Of a stretch of DNA of 64,000 nucleotides, positions 17,227 to 26,716 are shown one piece after another. The DNA is taken from the NCBI GenBank assembly GCA_965232255.1, contig OZ246962.1, forward strand, positions 186,001-250,000. Direction: 5' to 3'. Numbering within the stretch: position 1 is the stretch's first letter; each line of letters begins with the position of its first letter. The translations under genes and the position numbers were made by a program. The stretch is from Endozoicomonas sp965232255 (GTDB lineage Bacteria; Pseudomonadota; Gammaproteobacteria; Pseudomonadales; Endozoicomonadaceae). The notes below the pieces were generated by a model. It was not told where the DNA came from and did not search any database. It saw only the letters and a program-made list of their open reading frames with translations.

Positions 17227-18255
17227 ATGACCGGCACTCATTCGCCAAGAGCCGCCCAACGCCGGGAACAACTGGCACAATGGGTTGCCTTGGTGCTGTC
17301 AGAAGGCAACGTCCGCCGTCAGGTTTCCCTGCCTTTGCAGGCCATTGGCAGCGATGCCGGTTTTCGCAAATACTATCGCGTGCAAACGCCCAAGCAAACA
17401 CTGGTCGCGGTCGATGCCCCTCCAACAACGGAAGATACCCATACTTTTGTTGATATCGCCCATAACTGGCGTGCCAGGGGCGTCAGTGTTCCGCAGGTGT
17501 TTGCCGTCGATTACGAGCAAGGCTTCATGCTGCAGGAAGACTTGGGAGATACCCCGATGCAGGCCGTGCTGAATAAAACGACGGCCGACGAATATTATCC
17601 CAAGCTGCTGACTACCTTGTTGTCAATTCAGCAACAAGCACCTGAAAATCTGCCGTTATACGATGAAAAACTGATGCGCCTTGAACTGTCACTCTACCCC
17701 GAGTGGTTTTTGCAAGCATTGCTGGGCATCACCCCACCGGCTGAGTTGGCTGAACTGTTTTCGCTGCTGATCACCGCCATGCAGGCACAACCGCAAGGCA
17801 CTGTGCACCGTGACTACCACTCCCGTAACCTGATGCTGACACCCACCGGCGACATCAGCGTGATCGACTTTCAAGGTGCTCTGTACGGCCCCTTACTGTA
17901 CGACGTTGTTTCTTTATTGAGAGACTGCTACCTGGACTGGCCAACAGCACTGGTTGAACGCTGGTTCAGCGAGTTTATTGCCCGACACCCGGTGCTGGCT
18001 GATCACGACCCGGCGCAGTTGCAAATCTGGTTTGACCTGACCGGCGTACAGCGCCATCTGAAATGTCTGGGCATCTTTTCCAGGCTATTGCTGCGTGATG
18101 ACAAGCCTGGTTATCTGAAGGAAATTCCCCGCACACTGGACTATGTTATCTGTGTCTGCCATCGGTATCCCCAGCTCAGCGGGCATGCTCAATGGCTGGA
18201 GCAATATGTTGTCCCAGCCGTGCGGGCGCGACTCGCACAAGTGACTCCGTCATGA
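17227..18255 (+). CDS. amgK: N-acetylmuramate/N-acetylglucosamine 1-kinase AmgK
   Basis: 342 residues of the aminoglycoside-phosphotransferase fold. AmgK phosphorylates recycled MurNAc at the anomeric carbon, by-passing de novo UDP-MurNAc synthesis. Visible: a nucleotide loop GSDAGFRKYYRV, the catalytic loop VHRDYHSRNLML and the metal DFQGALYGP. The start MTGTHSPRAAQRREQ fits family length; a longer in-frame start at 17122 is possible. It overlaps murU by four bases and is divergent from lptD, as in Pseudomonas. Confidence 0.9.
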   Translation: MTGTHSPRAAQRREQLAQWVALVLSEGNVRRQVSLPLQAIGSDAGFRKYYRVQTPKQTLVAVDAPPTTEDTHTFVDIAHNWRARGVSVPQVFAVDYEQGFMLQEDLGDTPMQAVLNKTTADEYYPKLLTTLLSIQQQAPENLPLYDEKLMRLELSLYPEWFLQALLGITPPAELAELFSLLITAMQAQPQGTVHRDYHSRNLMLTPTGDISVIDFQGALYGPLLYDVVSLLRDCYLDWPTALVERWFSEFIARHPVLADHDPAQLQIWFDLTGVQRHLKCLGIFSRLLLRDDKPGYLKEIPRTLDYVICVCHRYPQLSGHAQWLEQYVVPAVRARLAQVTPS

Positions 18256-18932
18256 AGACGATGATCCTTGCCGCAGGATACGGCACCAGGCTCCGACCAC
18301 TCACCTTGTCCACCCCCAAACCACTGGTACCAGTGGCGGGTAAGCCGCTGATTACTTATCATATTGAGCGTCTGGCGCAGGCTGGCCTGCGGGAACTGGT
18401 TATCAATCACAGCTGGCTGGGTGAGCAGATTGAACAAGCCCTTGGTAGCGGTGACCACTGGGGCGTTAGCATCCGTTACTCACCAGAAAAAGAGCCGCTG
18501 GAAACCGGCGGTGGTATCCTGAAAGCCCTGCCGCTACTTGGCGATGCCCCGTTTGTGGTTCTTAATGGCGATGTTTATACCGATATTGATCTGGCGACTC
18601 TACGTTTGCCAGAAGGTATGCTTGCCCACCTGGTGTTGGTGGCTAACCCGGACTTTCATCCTGCAGGGGATTTTTGCCTGACGGCAGGACAAGTACAAAC
18701 CCGTGATGCAGTGCCTGGCCATAGTAGACTAACGTTCAGCGGCATCAGCGTACTGTCGCCACGTTTGTTTGACGGCTATCAGACAGGTAAGGCTTTTGCG
18801 CTGGCGCCCCTGCTGATAAATGCCATGGCAAAGGGCAAAGTGAGCGGCCAGTATCACGACGGCTTTTGGGCAGATGTGGGTTCCCTGGAGCGACTGCACG
18901 CACTGGAAGGCTACTTGCAAGATCAGCGGTAA
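18252..18932 (+). CDS. murU: N-acetylmuramate 1-phosphate uridylyltransferase MurU
   Basis: 226 residues. MurU converts MurNAc 1-phosphate and UTP to UDP-MurNAc, completing the AmgK-MurU wall-recycling shunt, which confers intrinsic fosfomycin tolerance in pseudomonads. The nucleotidyltransferase signature MILAAGYGTRLRPLTLSTPK is at residues 4-23, and the metal motif LNGDVYTDID follows. The ATG overlaps the amgK stop. Confidence 0.93.
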   Translation: MKTMILAAGYGTRLRPLTLSTPKPLVPVAGKPLITYHIERLAQAGLRELVINHSWLGEQIEQALGSGDHWGVSIRYSPEKEPLETGGGILKALPLLGDAPFVVLNGDVYTDIDLATLRLPEGMLAHLVLVANPDFHPAGDFCLTAGQVQTRDAVPGHSRLTFSGISVLSPRLFDGYQTGKAFALAPLLINAMAKGKVSGQYHDGFWADVGSLERLHALEGYLQDQR

Positions 18933-18975
18933 TAGACTCAAGACAAGACAATCTTCAAGAACAGAGCTGGGTTAC

Positions 18976-19785
18976 ATGAATGCGATAGCAATTGGTGCAC
19001 TGGTTGGATTTGTGTCTGCCGGAATCTTTGGCGCCATACTTGGAGCGATTGTTGGCTCCTGGATTAACAAGAATTTTCTCAATGGTCGTAGCATGGGTGG
19101 CTTTACCGCTTCCTCAGCGAGTCGGCAACGCACCCAAACGGCATTTTTCCGCGCTACCTTTCTGGTAATGGGACGGGTGGCCAAGGCCGACGGACGCGTC
19201 AGTGAGTATGAGATTGATACCGCTCGGCACATTATGCACAGTCTGCGCCTTTCGGAATCGCAGCGTCGAATGGCCATTGAACTGTTCAATGAGGGTAAAA
19301 AACCGTCTTCGGATATTGACGATGCCTTGCGGCAATTTCGCCAGGTAGCCGGTGCCAGCCAGCTGATTCCCATGTTTCTGGAAATCCAGCTATCAGCCGC
19401 ATACGCCGATGGCGGCCTGAGCCCTGCCGAACGTGCCGTGTTTGAACAGGTTTGTGCCATCCTCGGCGTGAGTAACTACGCCTTTGACCAGATTCACAAG
19501 CGCTTTATTGCCCAGCGGGAATACTACCAGAGACGCCAACACGCAGGCTCATCGTCCAGTGGCATGAACTTGCAAAGCGCTTACGATGTGTTAGGCGTAT
19601 CTCCAAACGCTTCAGACAGTGAAGTAAAAAGAGCCTACCGCAAACTGATGAGCGAACATCATCCGGACAAACTGGTGGCTAAAGGGCTGCCCGAGGAGAT
19701 GATGTCTGTGGCCAAGGAGAAAACTCAGGAAATACAGGCCGCCTACGATCAGATTCGCACGGAGCGAAAGCGCAAATCACAGTAA
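18976..19785 (+). CDS. djlA: DnaJ-like membrane co-chaperone DjlA
   Basis: 269 residues. One N-terminal glycine-rich transmembrane helix (residues 3-28), a TerB-like helical domain (about 50-190) and a C-terminal J domain (200-269) with the HPD tripeptide in SEHHPDKLV. DjlA stimulates DnaK ATPase at the inner membrane. It follows murU with a 43-bp gap, a gene order conserved in Pseudomonas. Confidence 0.93.
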   Translation: MNAIAIGALVGFVSAGIFGAILGAIVGSWINKNFLNGRSMGGFTASSASRQRTQTAFFRATFLVMGRVAKADGRVSEYEIDTARHIMHSLRLSESQRRMAIELFNEGKKPSSDIDDALRQFRQVAGASQLIPMFLEIQLSAAYADGGLSPAERAVFEQVCAILGVSNYAFDQIHKRFIAQREYYQRRQHAGSSSSGMNLQSAYDVLGVSPNASDSEVKRAYRKLMSEHHPDKLVAKGLPEEMMSVAKEKTQEIQAAYDQIRTERKRKSQ

Positions 19786-20189
19786 AAACTGGTTGTCTGA
19801 TGGTAGGCACATAATGGCAGGCACAATCGTCCGCCCTTGCCATCAGATAGCTAACAAAAGGCAATAGATACGATTTCGTAATCACTTACGGATATCTCAG
19901 CAGCCCTCTCGTCGGCAATTCGTTTTTGCTCAGTTTTTTTCGGAACAATTAATAACCAGGCATTAAACGCTATTTTTTCAGTGGTTTTCTGTCATTTTCA
20001 GCACATACTGGGAAAATATGTCGCTTTTTATCCGGTCATTTAATGGCAAATATCCATTCTTGCAGGCAAAAAAAAACGATAACATCGTAAAAATAGCTGA
20101 ATCCCAGAAAAAAACCGCAACGCTTGCAACCTACTAATTAGACTAATTAGAAAATTCTAAATTAAATTTCTATTGTCCGGGTAAATATA
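19786..20189. other. AT-rich intergenic region before the pilin gene
   Basis: About 400 bp with no gene. An interrupted inverted repeat (CTGATGG ... CCATCAG, 19797-19850) lies just after djlA and may be part of its terminator. The part from 19900 on is strongly AT-rich and should contain the pilin promoter; no confident -35/-10 pair was picked. Confidence 0.4.
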
Positions 20190-20855
20190 ATGCACTTTAA
20201 AAATTATGCTTTGGCAAAAAAAACCAAAAATCAAAAAGGTATGACCCTGCTGGAAATTATTATCACGCTAGGTATCTTTGGTGTTATTTCTGTCGGAGTT
20301 CTTCGTCTGACCCGGGTTGCTGTGGAAACTAATAACATGGGGTCTTTGATTGAATCGCTGAACTCACTTCGTTTTAATGGCATCCAGACTTACCGTGGCG
20401 CCGGTAGATATCCAGCGTGGGACGCAGACTTTCCAAATGCCACAACGCTGGCTTTGATCAAGCTGGGTAAGGTTTCGCAAAAAGACGGTATAAATCCGTT
20501 TAATAATGACATTATTCCCTTTCTCACCTTCGGTAAAACCAATACTCGCGATAGAAAGGCGTTTGCCCTGGCCGTGGAAAATTTAACCCAAAACGAATGC
20601 AAAGCACTTATTACCAGAACTGCTGACACGTTCTCATACATTGCCGTGGAACAACAGGAAAACGCAAATTATCGTACGGACCCGTATGAGGGAGCCGTTG
20701 CCAATGCAGCCAATCCATTGGGGGTGATCAAATCAGTTGCCGTGGGCAGTGTTAATCTTAACCTGAGCAACCTGGATCACACAGAAAATCTGTGTGGTGG
20801 GCCGTCTGATGAGGCTGGCCGTGGCGCTTATACGGTATATCTTGGCGCTGTGTGA
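20190..20855 (+). CDS. Type IV prepilin-like protein (type IVb-like)
   Basis: 221 residues. A basic 17-residue leader ends in a prepilin-peptidase site, KG|MTLLEIIITLGIFGVIS: Gly before the cut and Glu at mature position 5 are both present, and mature residue 1 is Met, as in type IVb pilins (TcpA, BfpA). The hydrophobic helix is followed by a globular domain with two cysteines near the C-terminus (NECKAL and ENLCGG), suited to a D-region disulfide. No other pilus gene is near. It may be an orphan major pilin or a pseudopilin; partners must be elsewhere. Confidence 0.75.
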   Translation: MHFKNYALAKKTKNQKGMTLLEIIITLGIFGVISVGVLRLTRVAVETNNMGSLIESLNSLRFNGIQTYRGAGRYPAWDADFPNATTLALIKLGKVSQKDGINPFNNDIIPFLTFGKTNTRDRKAFALAVENLTQNECKALITRTADTFSYIAVEQQENANYRTDPYEGAVANAANPLGVIKSVAVGSVNLNLSNLDHTENLCGGPSDEAGRGAYTVYLGAV

Positions 20856-20907
20856 CTACTTCCGGAGCTACCGTTCTTCCCTGCTCTTCGACCAGACAAA
20901 AACCAAA

Positions 20908-20928
20908 GGTATCAAATGCATTGATACC
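20908..20928 (-). terminator. Probable terminator of moaA
   Basis: GGTATCAA and TTGATACC pair around a short loop. Read leftward, the hairpin is followed by a T-rich tract (TTTGGTTTTTG), so it likely ends the moaA transcript 10 bp after its stop codon. It may also serve the convergent pilin gene. Confidence 0.6.
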
Positions 20929-20938
20929 CTTCCCTGCT

Positions 20939-21946
20939 CTATCCGCCTACCTGCGCCAGATTCTGCGTACCGCCGGTCCATCCCTGTCCAAGAAAGTGGC
21001 CATCGCCCTTGTGCTGCAACGCAGCACGGATTCGGGCCACCAGCGCATCATGCTGGTCATCGCTACGCAGCAAATCTCTCAAGTCGATGCCCGACTGGGC
21101 AAACAGGCAAAGCTGTAATTGTCCAAGACTGGTGACCCGCAACCGGTTACAGTCGTGACAAAAATCCTGACTATAAGGCATGATCAGCCCGACCGTCCCG
21201 GCATAGTCGCGGTGACAGTACTCCAGGGCCGGCCCCGCATCTGCCTGACGCACTTTACGCACCCAGCCACGCGCCAACAGCAGCGCCTGAATGGTTTTGC
21301 CTGGAAAGTGATGCTGTTGAAAAAAGGCCTTGTTAGTGCCCGTCTGCATCAACTCAATAAAACGAATGGAAATGGGCCGATGCTCAATCCATGCCAAAAA
21401 AGTCTCCAGTTCCTGATCGTTGAGGCCTTTCATGGCGACCGCATTGACTTTGATGGCTGGCAAGCCACAGGCAAAAGCCTGTTCAATGCCAGCCAGAACC
21501 TCCCGCAGTCGGTCATGGCCAGTAATCAATTCGAAGGCGCGCGGGTCCAGACTATCAACACTGACATTGATGGCATCCACACCCGCCGCCAGCCACTGCG
21601 CCACGCGTTGGTCCATTTTGTAGCCATTGGTAGTCATGGCCAGCTTCCTGATACCTGGCACCTGCTTTATGGCGCTGATAATCTCGGTAAAATCCTGCCG
21701 TAACGTCGGTTCTCCACCGGTCAGGCGAATCTTCTCAACGCCGAGCGTGGCAAAAGCAGTGACCAAACGACGGATCTCGTCAATCGTCAACGCCTCATGG
21801 TGATGATGGTCAAGACAACCATCAGGTAGACAATAATTACAGCGAAAGTTACACAGGTCGGTAATCGATAGGCGCAAATAGGGATAAGTACGCCCCTGAG
21901 TATCCTGAAGCCGGGGCCTGGCAGGAGCAGGAGTATAAGAATGCAT
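20939..21946 (-). CDS. moaA: GTP 3',8-cyclase MoaA
   Basis: Radical-SAM enzyme for the first step of molybdopterin synthesis (GTP to 3',8-cyclo-GTP). 335 residues from the ATG at 21946, which has a GGAAAGGTG ribosome site; the longer upstream frame is not family-like. The first [4Fe-4S] cluster cysteines are 32, 36 and 39 (TDLCNFRCNYC). The C-terminal cluster is in FCHDCNRLRVTSLGQLQLC, and the protein ends in the catalytic Gly-Gly. It is separated from the other moa genes. Confidence 0.96.
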   Translation of the reverse strand: MHSYTPAPARPRLQDTQGRTYPYLRLSITDLCNFRCNYCLPDGCLDHHHHEALTIDEIRRLVTAFATLGVEKIRLTGGEPTLRQDFTEIISAIKQVPGIRKLAMTTNGYKMDQRVAQWLAAGVDAINVSVDSLDPRAFELITGHDRLREVLAGIEQAFACGLPAIKVNAVAMKGLNDQELETFLAWIEHRPISIRFIELMQTGTNKAFFQQHHFPGKTIQALLLARGWVRKVRQADAGPALEYCHRDYAGTVGLIMPYSQDFCHDCNRLRVTSLGQLQLCLFAQSGIDLRDLLRSDDQHDALVARIRAALQHKGDGHFLGQGWTGGTQNLAQVGG

Positions 21947-22341
21947 AGAACACCTTTCCAATGGCGGGAGGGTAGCGGAATTTCTCCCACAACCCAGGCA
22001 TACAGACAGCGTTTTCACCGATACAACCGCGACTTTTTGCACGCCTGAAGCTGGCTACCAGAGAACTCGGCAGCAATTTTCATGGCATGGCGGCCTGACA
22101 TCGTTGGCTAACACTGCCTGAGTGCGGCTTTCAGCCCATGGGGATACTGCCATGAACTGGCAGGAAAACCCGTTAGGAACCGAAGCTCGGCGCTCACTTG
22201 TTGATCAATTAATTAAAATAACGGTTCGCATCCTACCTGTTTATTTTTTAAAAAACCATGAATGCTTATACCGAATTCACTGCGGCACAATGGCAAATCT
22301 GATATTGTCGAACCTCCTCGCAAACAAAGAAAACGCCTGCC
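21947..22341. other. Divergent intergenic region, moaA and mobB
   Basis: Nearly 400 bp between divergent molybdenum-cofactor genes, a place where a Moco-sensing RNA or a ModE site could be expected. I could not match either with confidence. Short reading frames here lack support. Confidence 0.35.
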
Positions 22342-22878
22342 ATGACAATCCCGAAGATCAGCGCCACTGTCCCGGTTCTGGGTATTGCGGCTTTCAGCGG
22401 CACCGGTAAAACCACGCTTATTGAACAACTGCTGCCATTATTGACTGATCGCGGCTTGCGTGTTGGGCTGATCAAGGCTTCCCATCACTGCATAGAACCA
22501 GACCAGCCGGGCAAAGACAGTTATCGTTTACGACACGCTGGAGCCAGCCAGTTGGTGTTAAGTACACCTGGTCGCTCCATTTGTTATACCGAGTATCCAC
22601 GCAACCATGAACGTCAGCTGCCGGAACAGCTACAGTTGCTTGATCAGACGTGTCTGGATCTGATCCTGGTGGAAGGATTTCGCGATGCAGCCATCGATAA
22701 AATTGAGCTGCACCGCAAAGACTACCAGAAACCCTTTCTATTTAACGACGATTGCCATGTAGTCGCCGTGGCATGGGACACCAACCCGGGCATCGAACTG
22801 CCAGCACACCTGAGTGAGCTGGATATTAATAATCCCGGGCAAATCACCGACTGGATCATTCGTTGGATGGCCAACTAG
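22342..22878 (+). CDS. mobB: Molybdopterin-guanine dinucleotide biosynthesis protein MobB
   Basis: 178 residues, a small P-loop GTPase that assists MobA in forming the MGD form of the cofactor. Walker A is SGTGKTT at 19-25, followed by the MobB-typical VGLIKASHHCIEPDQPGKDSYR and LILVEGFRD blocks. It ends 8 bp from the stop of a convergent gene. Confidence 0.95.
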   Translation: MTIPKISATVPVLGIAAFSGTGKTTLIEQLLPLLTDRGLRVGLIKASHHCIEPDQPGKDSYRLRHAGASQLVLSTPGRSICYTEYPRNHERQLPEQLQLLDQTCLDLILVEGFRDAAIDKIELHRKDYQKPFLFNDDCHVVAVAWDTNPGIELPAHLSELDINNPGQITDWIIRWMAN

Positions 22879-22886
22879 TCGGTCAA

Positions 22887-24488
22887 CTAGTCGAAAGTCA
22901 GTGTGTCATGCCACTGCAGGTTTCCGTGTTGGTCATACATCTGTTCGGTAACGGTTGTACCGGAAAAGTTCAGCAAACCATAGCCATTGAGGATACGCAG
23001 CTCCTGTTCTCTGTCAGGGTCGGGATAGGGCGTATCGCTGTAATAGGCTACTTCAGGCACTAAAGAGCCATTGGATTGGTACATCACCGAAGCGCGCCCT
23101 ACCGGAATGGCACCATGTCCCCAGCAACGAGCCACGGTGCTACCTGCAGCAGACTGATCGGAGTAAGCCACGCCTTGATGAATGTGCGCCCAAATCCAGT
23201 AATCAGGCTCGCGGCCCAAGTATTGCTTCACCTGCCCCCACAGTGGGTTGTTCTGTTCGGAGCCGTCCAGTGTCAACCCATTATGATGGGTAACCACCAT
23301 AACCTTCTTACCCATCTGCCCCATCTGGTGCAAAAACGCACCTTGAGCGTCGTTTAATGCCCCTTTCAGAAACAAGTCACTGGTGTCATAACGGGCGGTA
23401 TCCAGCCCGACAATAACCCAGTCCTGCAAAATAATACCGAACGTGGTCGCCTGTTTTTGCGTGGCAAACTTGGGGGAATTGAGCGTAATGTAACGCAAGC
23501 CGTTTTCGCCATCATACATGCCATGATTAGAACCCAGGGCAAAGGAGTACTTGGTGCCGGGATTCCAGATGCTGGTGAAATTAAATGCCTCTTCGCCAGG
23601 GCTGCCACTAAGTGTCTCGCGGGTGCCGGCGTAATACTCATCCCCCAGGTGAATGGTCAGGTCAGCCGGATGCTTCTGCATGGATACCATTACCTGCTGG
23701 GCTGGCGATGGATTGCTGCCATCATCCCAATAGCCGGTGCCCCAGTCCCCAACCACCAGTACAGACATATCGCCCTGGTCGCTAAGATCAACCGTGACCG
23801 GCTCGCTCATCGGGGCAAGCGTAATATGTCCCATTCGGTAGCCAAGATAGTAGGCCAGGCTAGAGCTCCAGCCTGGATCCAGCTGGGCATACTTGGTGAA
23901 ATTATAGAGATTGCCGCCACTGTCCAGCTTGCCTTCTATGGGAATATCCCACAACGACAATTCACCACTTTGCGCGCTGGTCTTAGCGGTGGGCGGCAGC
24001 AGGCGCTGAAAATTGTCCTCGCTGATGCCAGAGGCCGGTAAAGCAAGATTCACACGCAAGCGATTGGCCAGTTCATCATCGTGGTGATTGAGAAAAAATA
24101 ACAGCAAACTACCGTCTTCTGGTGCTTCGCTGGCGGCATCATCAAGCATCGCTAGCACATCCTGCTCGCGCTCGATTAACTCGTCCCAAAACTGCTGAGC
24201 CGCCTGATATTGCCGATCGGATAGCCTCGTCCGTTCTACCCAGTCAAGCAACTCGTTAAGGTAGTTAAGATGCTCTTTGGGTACAGGCATGCCATAAAAA
24301 TGTTTCGTCGGGCATCCATTGGCGCTTGTCCTGACCGCCATGTTGTCAGGCGTAGTTGCCAGCTCACAGCAACTTGACTGAGCAGCAGCAAAGGCAGGCA
24401 AAGTAAACGACACTAGGCAAGACATAGCCAAGACAGTTGTCTTAAATAAAGAAGACGGTATTGGTAGAAATCTTGGTAGAGAAGACAT
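22887..24488 (-). CDS. Secreted calcineurin-like metallophosphoesterase
   Basis: 533 residues from the ATG at 24488 (ribosome site CAGGTGTG). A signal peptide (residues 1-36, ending PAFAAA) predicts export. The phosphoesterase core runs from about 260 to 460 with the metal-site motifs GDWGTGYW, LGDEYYAG, GSNHGMYDG, VVTHHNG and WAHIHQG. The third motif is GSNHG rather than the usual GN[HD]E. A region of about 220 residues before the core has no match that I recognise. Substrate unknown. It lies between mobB and moeA on the opposite strand, so no functional link is implied. Confidence 0.8.
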   Translation of the reverse strand: MSSLPRFLPIPSSLFKTTVLAMSCLVSFTLPAFAAAQSSCCELATTPDNMAVRTSANGCPTKHFYGMPVPKEHLNYLNELLDWVERTRLSDRQYQAAQQFWDELIEREQDVLAMLDDAASEAPEDGSLLLFFLNHHDDELANRLRVNLALPASGISEDNFQRLLPPTAKTSAQSGELSLWDIPIEGKLDSGGNLYNFTKYAQLDPGWSSSLAYYLGYRMGHITLAPMSEPVTVDLSDQGDMSVLVVGDWGTGYWDDGSNPSPAQQVMVSMQKHPADLTIHLGDEYYAGTRETLSGSPGEEAFNFTSIWNPGTKYSFALGSNHGMYDGENGLRYITLNSPKFATQKQATTFGIILQDWVIVGLDTARYDTSDLFLKGALNDAQGAFLHQMGQMGKKVMVVTHHNGLTLDGSEQNNPLWGQVKQYLGREPDYWIWAHIHQGVAYSDQSAAGSTVARCWGHGAIPVGRASVMYQSNGSLVPEVAYYSDTPYPDPDREQELRILNGYGLLNFSGTTVTEQMYDQHGNLQWHDTLTFD

Positions 24489-24603
24489 AATCACACCTGT
24501 TGTTTGACGGAACAACAAGTGTAGGCACTGGGGAAATATTTTGTGATTTTGTTTATTTGCGGCATAGTTCAGCAGTATTTTTCCCTACCTGACGGTGCCG
24601 ACA

Positions 24604-25845
24604 ATGAACGACAGTTGTGCAAGTAACGAACTGATAAGACTGGAAACAGCGCTAACCAAGCTGTTTGATGGCATTAAGCCGATCAGCGACACCGAAGAAG
24701 TCAGCCTGGAAAACAGCCTTGGTCGTGTACTAGCACAACCGGTGGTGTCACCCCTCAATGTTCCTGGTCACGATAACTCAGCCATGGACGGTTACGCCTT
24801 GGCGCTCGCCGATCTGGAACAAAGCGACACTTTGCTTTTAGCCGGCCAGTCTCTGGCTGGGCATCCTTTCTCTGGGTCGCTGCCTCCTGGCCACTGTGTG
24901 CGGATCATGACCGGTGCCACCATTCCTGATGGCGCCGATACGGTGATCATGCAAGAGCAAACCGAGATCATCGGAGAGGAAGGAGTGCGCTTTGGGCATA
25001 AACCAGACAAGATTGGCAATAACATTCGTACCGCTGGTGAAGATATTGTCGCAGGCGCGCAGGTCTTTGCACCCGGTCGCAAAATTCGCCCACAGGATAT
25101 TGGACTGCTTGCTTCTATAGGCATTGCCAATGTCACTGTTTTTCGCCGCTTGACAGTGGCTGTATTTTCCACTGGCGACGAGTTGAAGCTGCCCGGCGAG
25201 CCACTCGGACACGGTGATATTTATGACAGCAATCGTTTTGTCATCAAAGCCATGTTGAGCAAAATGGGAGTGAAGATCATTGATCTGGGTCGAATTCCCG
25301 ATGACAAGGCAGCATTGCGCCAGGCTTTTTTAACCGCCGATCAACAAGCAGACGCGCTGATTACCTCCGGCGGCGTATCTGTAGGTGATGCCGACTATAC
25401 CAAAGAGATTCTGGATGAACTCGGCGAAACCGGCTTCTGGAAGCTGGCCATCAAACCGGGAAAACCGTTTGCTTTTGGCCGCTTGCCCAACAGCGTCTTT
25501 TTTGGTTTGCCGGGCAATCCGGTATCGGCCACTGTAACCTTGCAACAACTGGTGGCACCAGCCCTACGCCATATGATGAACCTGACACCCAACCCGCCCA
25601 TTGAACTGATGCTGACCACGCAAACCCGACTGAAAAAACGGCCAGGACGACGGGACTTTCAGCGGGGCAAACTGGTTTACACTGACCGCGGTGAGTTGCA
25701 GGTAATGGCCATCGCTCACCAGGGGTCTGGTGTACTCAGCTCCATGAGCGAGGCAGATTGTTATATCGTGCTGGCCGAGGAAGATGGCGATAAATGTCCT
25801 GGCGAACAAGTGCGAGTGCAACTTTTTGATGAGCTATTACAGTAA
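24604..25845 (+). CDS. moeA: Molybdopterin molybdenumtransferase MoeA
   Basis: 413 residues. MoeA inserts molybdate into adenylylated molybdopterin. Family blocks: LPPGHCVRIMTGATIPDGAD, VFSTGDEL, GDIYDSNRF, TSGGVSVGDADYTKE and the C-terminal GLPGNPVS segment. The ATG at 24604 is used; a GTG three codons upstream is possible and would hardly change the protein. Confidence 0.96.
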   Translation: MNDSCASNELIRLETALTKLFDGIKPISDTEEVSLENSLGRVLAQPVVSPLNVPGHDNSAMDGYALALADLEQSDTLLLAGQSLAGHPFSGSLPPGHCVRIMTGATIPDGADTVIMQEQTEIIGEEGVRFGHKPDKIGNNIRTAGEDIVAGAQVFAPGRKIRPQDIGLLASIGIANVTVFRRLTVAVFSTGDELKLPGEPLGHGDIYDSNRFVIKAMLSKMGVKIIDLGRIPDDKAALRQAFLTADQQADALITSGGVSVGDADYTKEILDELGETGFWKLAIKPGKPFAFGRLPNSVFFGLPGNPVSATVTLQQLVAPALRHMMNLTPNPPIELMLTTQTRLKKRPGRRDFQRGKLVYTDRGELQVMAIAHQGSGVLSSMSEADCYIVLAEEDGDKCPGEQVRVQLFDELLQ

Positions 25846-25993
25846 AGGCATAAGCAAAATACTGATCCAGGTCAGCAAAAAACTCATAAAGACAATGTGT
25901 TGTCACCCACGCCAAGGCAACGCGTCCAAGGCAGGGTTGCCTATCCCCCATCAATAACGCTAGGATTATCGGTTTAAATTTGAGCAGCTGCCT

Positions 25994-26716
25994 GTGAACT
26001 TGTCGTTCTTGCGCAACAACCACCGAATACTCTCGCTGATGGGGCTACTTTGCTTTACCTCCCTCTTTGGGGGCACGTTGCTCACCACCCTGGCAATCAC
26101 TTGGCACAGTACCCTGGCAACGCTCTCAGCTACTCAATGGGCCGGCCTGTTTGCCATCAGCTCCATGACCATGGCGGTAGCGCTGACACCTTCCACCCTG
26201 ATTGCCTTGATCAGCGGCTACTTCCTGGGGTGGGAGGCATTTTGCTATATAGCTGTCTCTTACCCGATCGCGTCGGCTCTTGGCTTTATGGTGGGTAAAC
26301 GACTCGACCGTGGCAAACTGATGAGTTCCCTGCCCGACGCCTCCCGTCTCCAGCTGGTGCTGGCAGGACTGTCCGGACACCAGTGGCCATTGGTAATGCT
26401 GACGCGCCTTTCCCCGATTCTGCCCTTTTCCCTCATGAACCTGTTGCTGCCAGCCATTGGCGTGCGCCTGTCCGTATTTTTGCTGGCTGGCTCTGTTGGC
26501 ATGCTGCCGCGCACTTTGTTCGCCATGTGGGCTGGCATGCAAGGGCGAGACTTGATTGTATTGCTGCGCCATCCGGCACAGGGCAACCTGTCGGTTATTT
26601 TTATGGTGATAGCAACCACAATTTCCATCGGTGGCCTACTTTACCTGGCCCAAAAAGCATCCTCAGCCCTGCTGGAAAAACGCCTGGGCATGACGGACAC
26701 AGGAAGAGAGAGATGA
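25994..26716 (+). CDS. VTT-domain (DedA/TVP38-like) membrane protein
   Basis: 240 residues, about five to six membrane segments. The VTT core holds a G-Y-x-x-G block (ALISGYFLGWEAFCYI) and a re-entrant-type segment LTRLSPILPFSLMN with the R-x-x-P motif of the TVP38/DedA group, which are thought to be lipid scramblases or undecaprenyl-phosphate related transporters. GTG start at 25994; ATG at 26039 is an alternative. Its stop overlaps the next gene's ATG. Confidence 0.8.
   Translation: MNLSFLRNNHRILSLMGLLCFTSLFGGTLLTTLAITWHSTLATLSATQWAGLFAISSMTMAVALTPSTLIALISGYFLGWEAFCYIAVSYPIASALGFMVGKRLDRGKLMSSLPDASRLQLVLAGLSGHQWPLVMLTRLSPILPFSLMNLLLPAIGVRLSVFLLAGSVGMLPRTLFAMWAGMQGRDLIVLLRHPAQGNLSVIFMVIATTISIGGLLYLAQKASSALLEKRLGMTDTGRER

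Noticed and set aside
21947..22341. Moco riboswitch upstream of moaA or mobB
   Set aside because: No convincing match to the conserved core could be aligned by eye.
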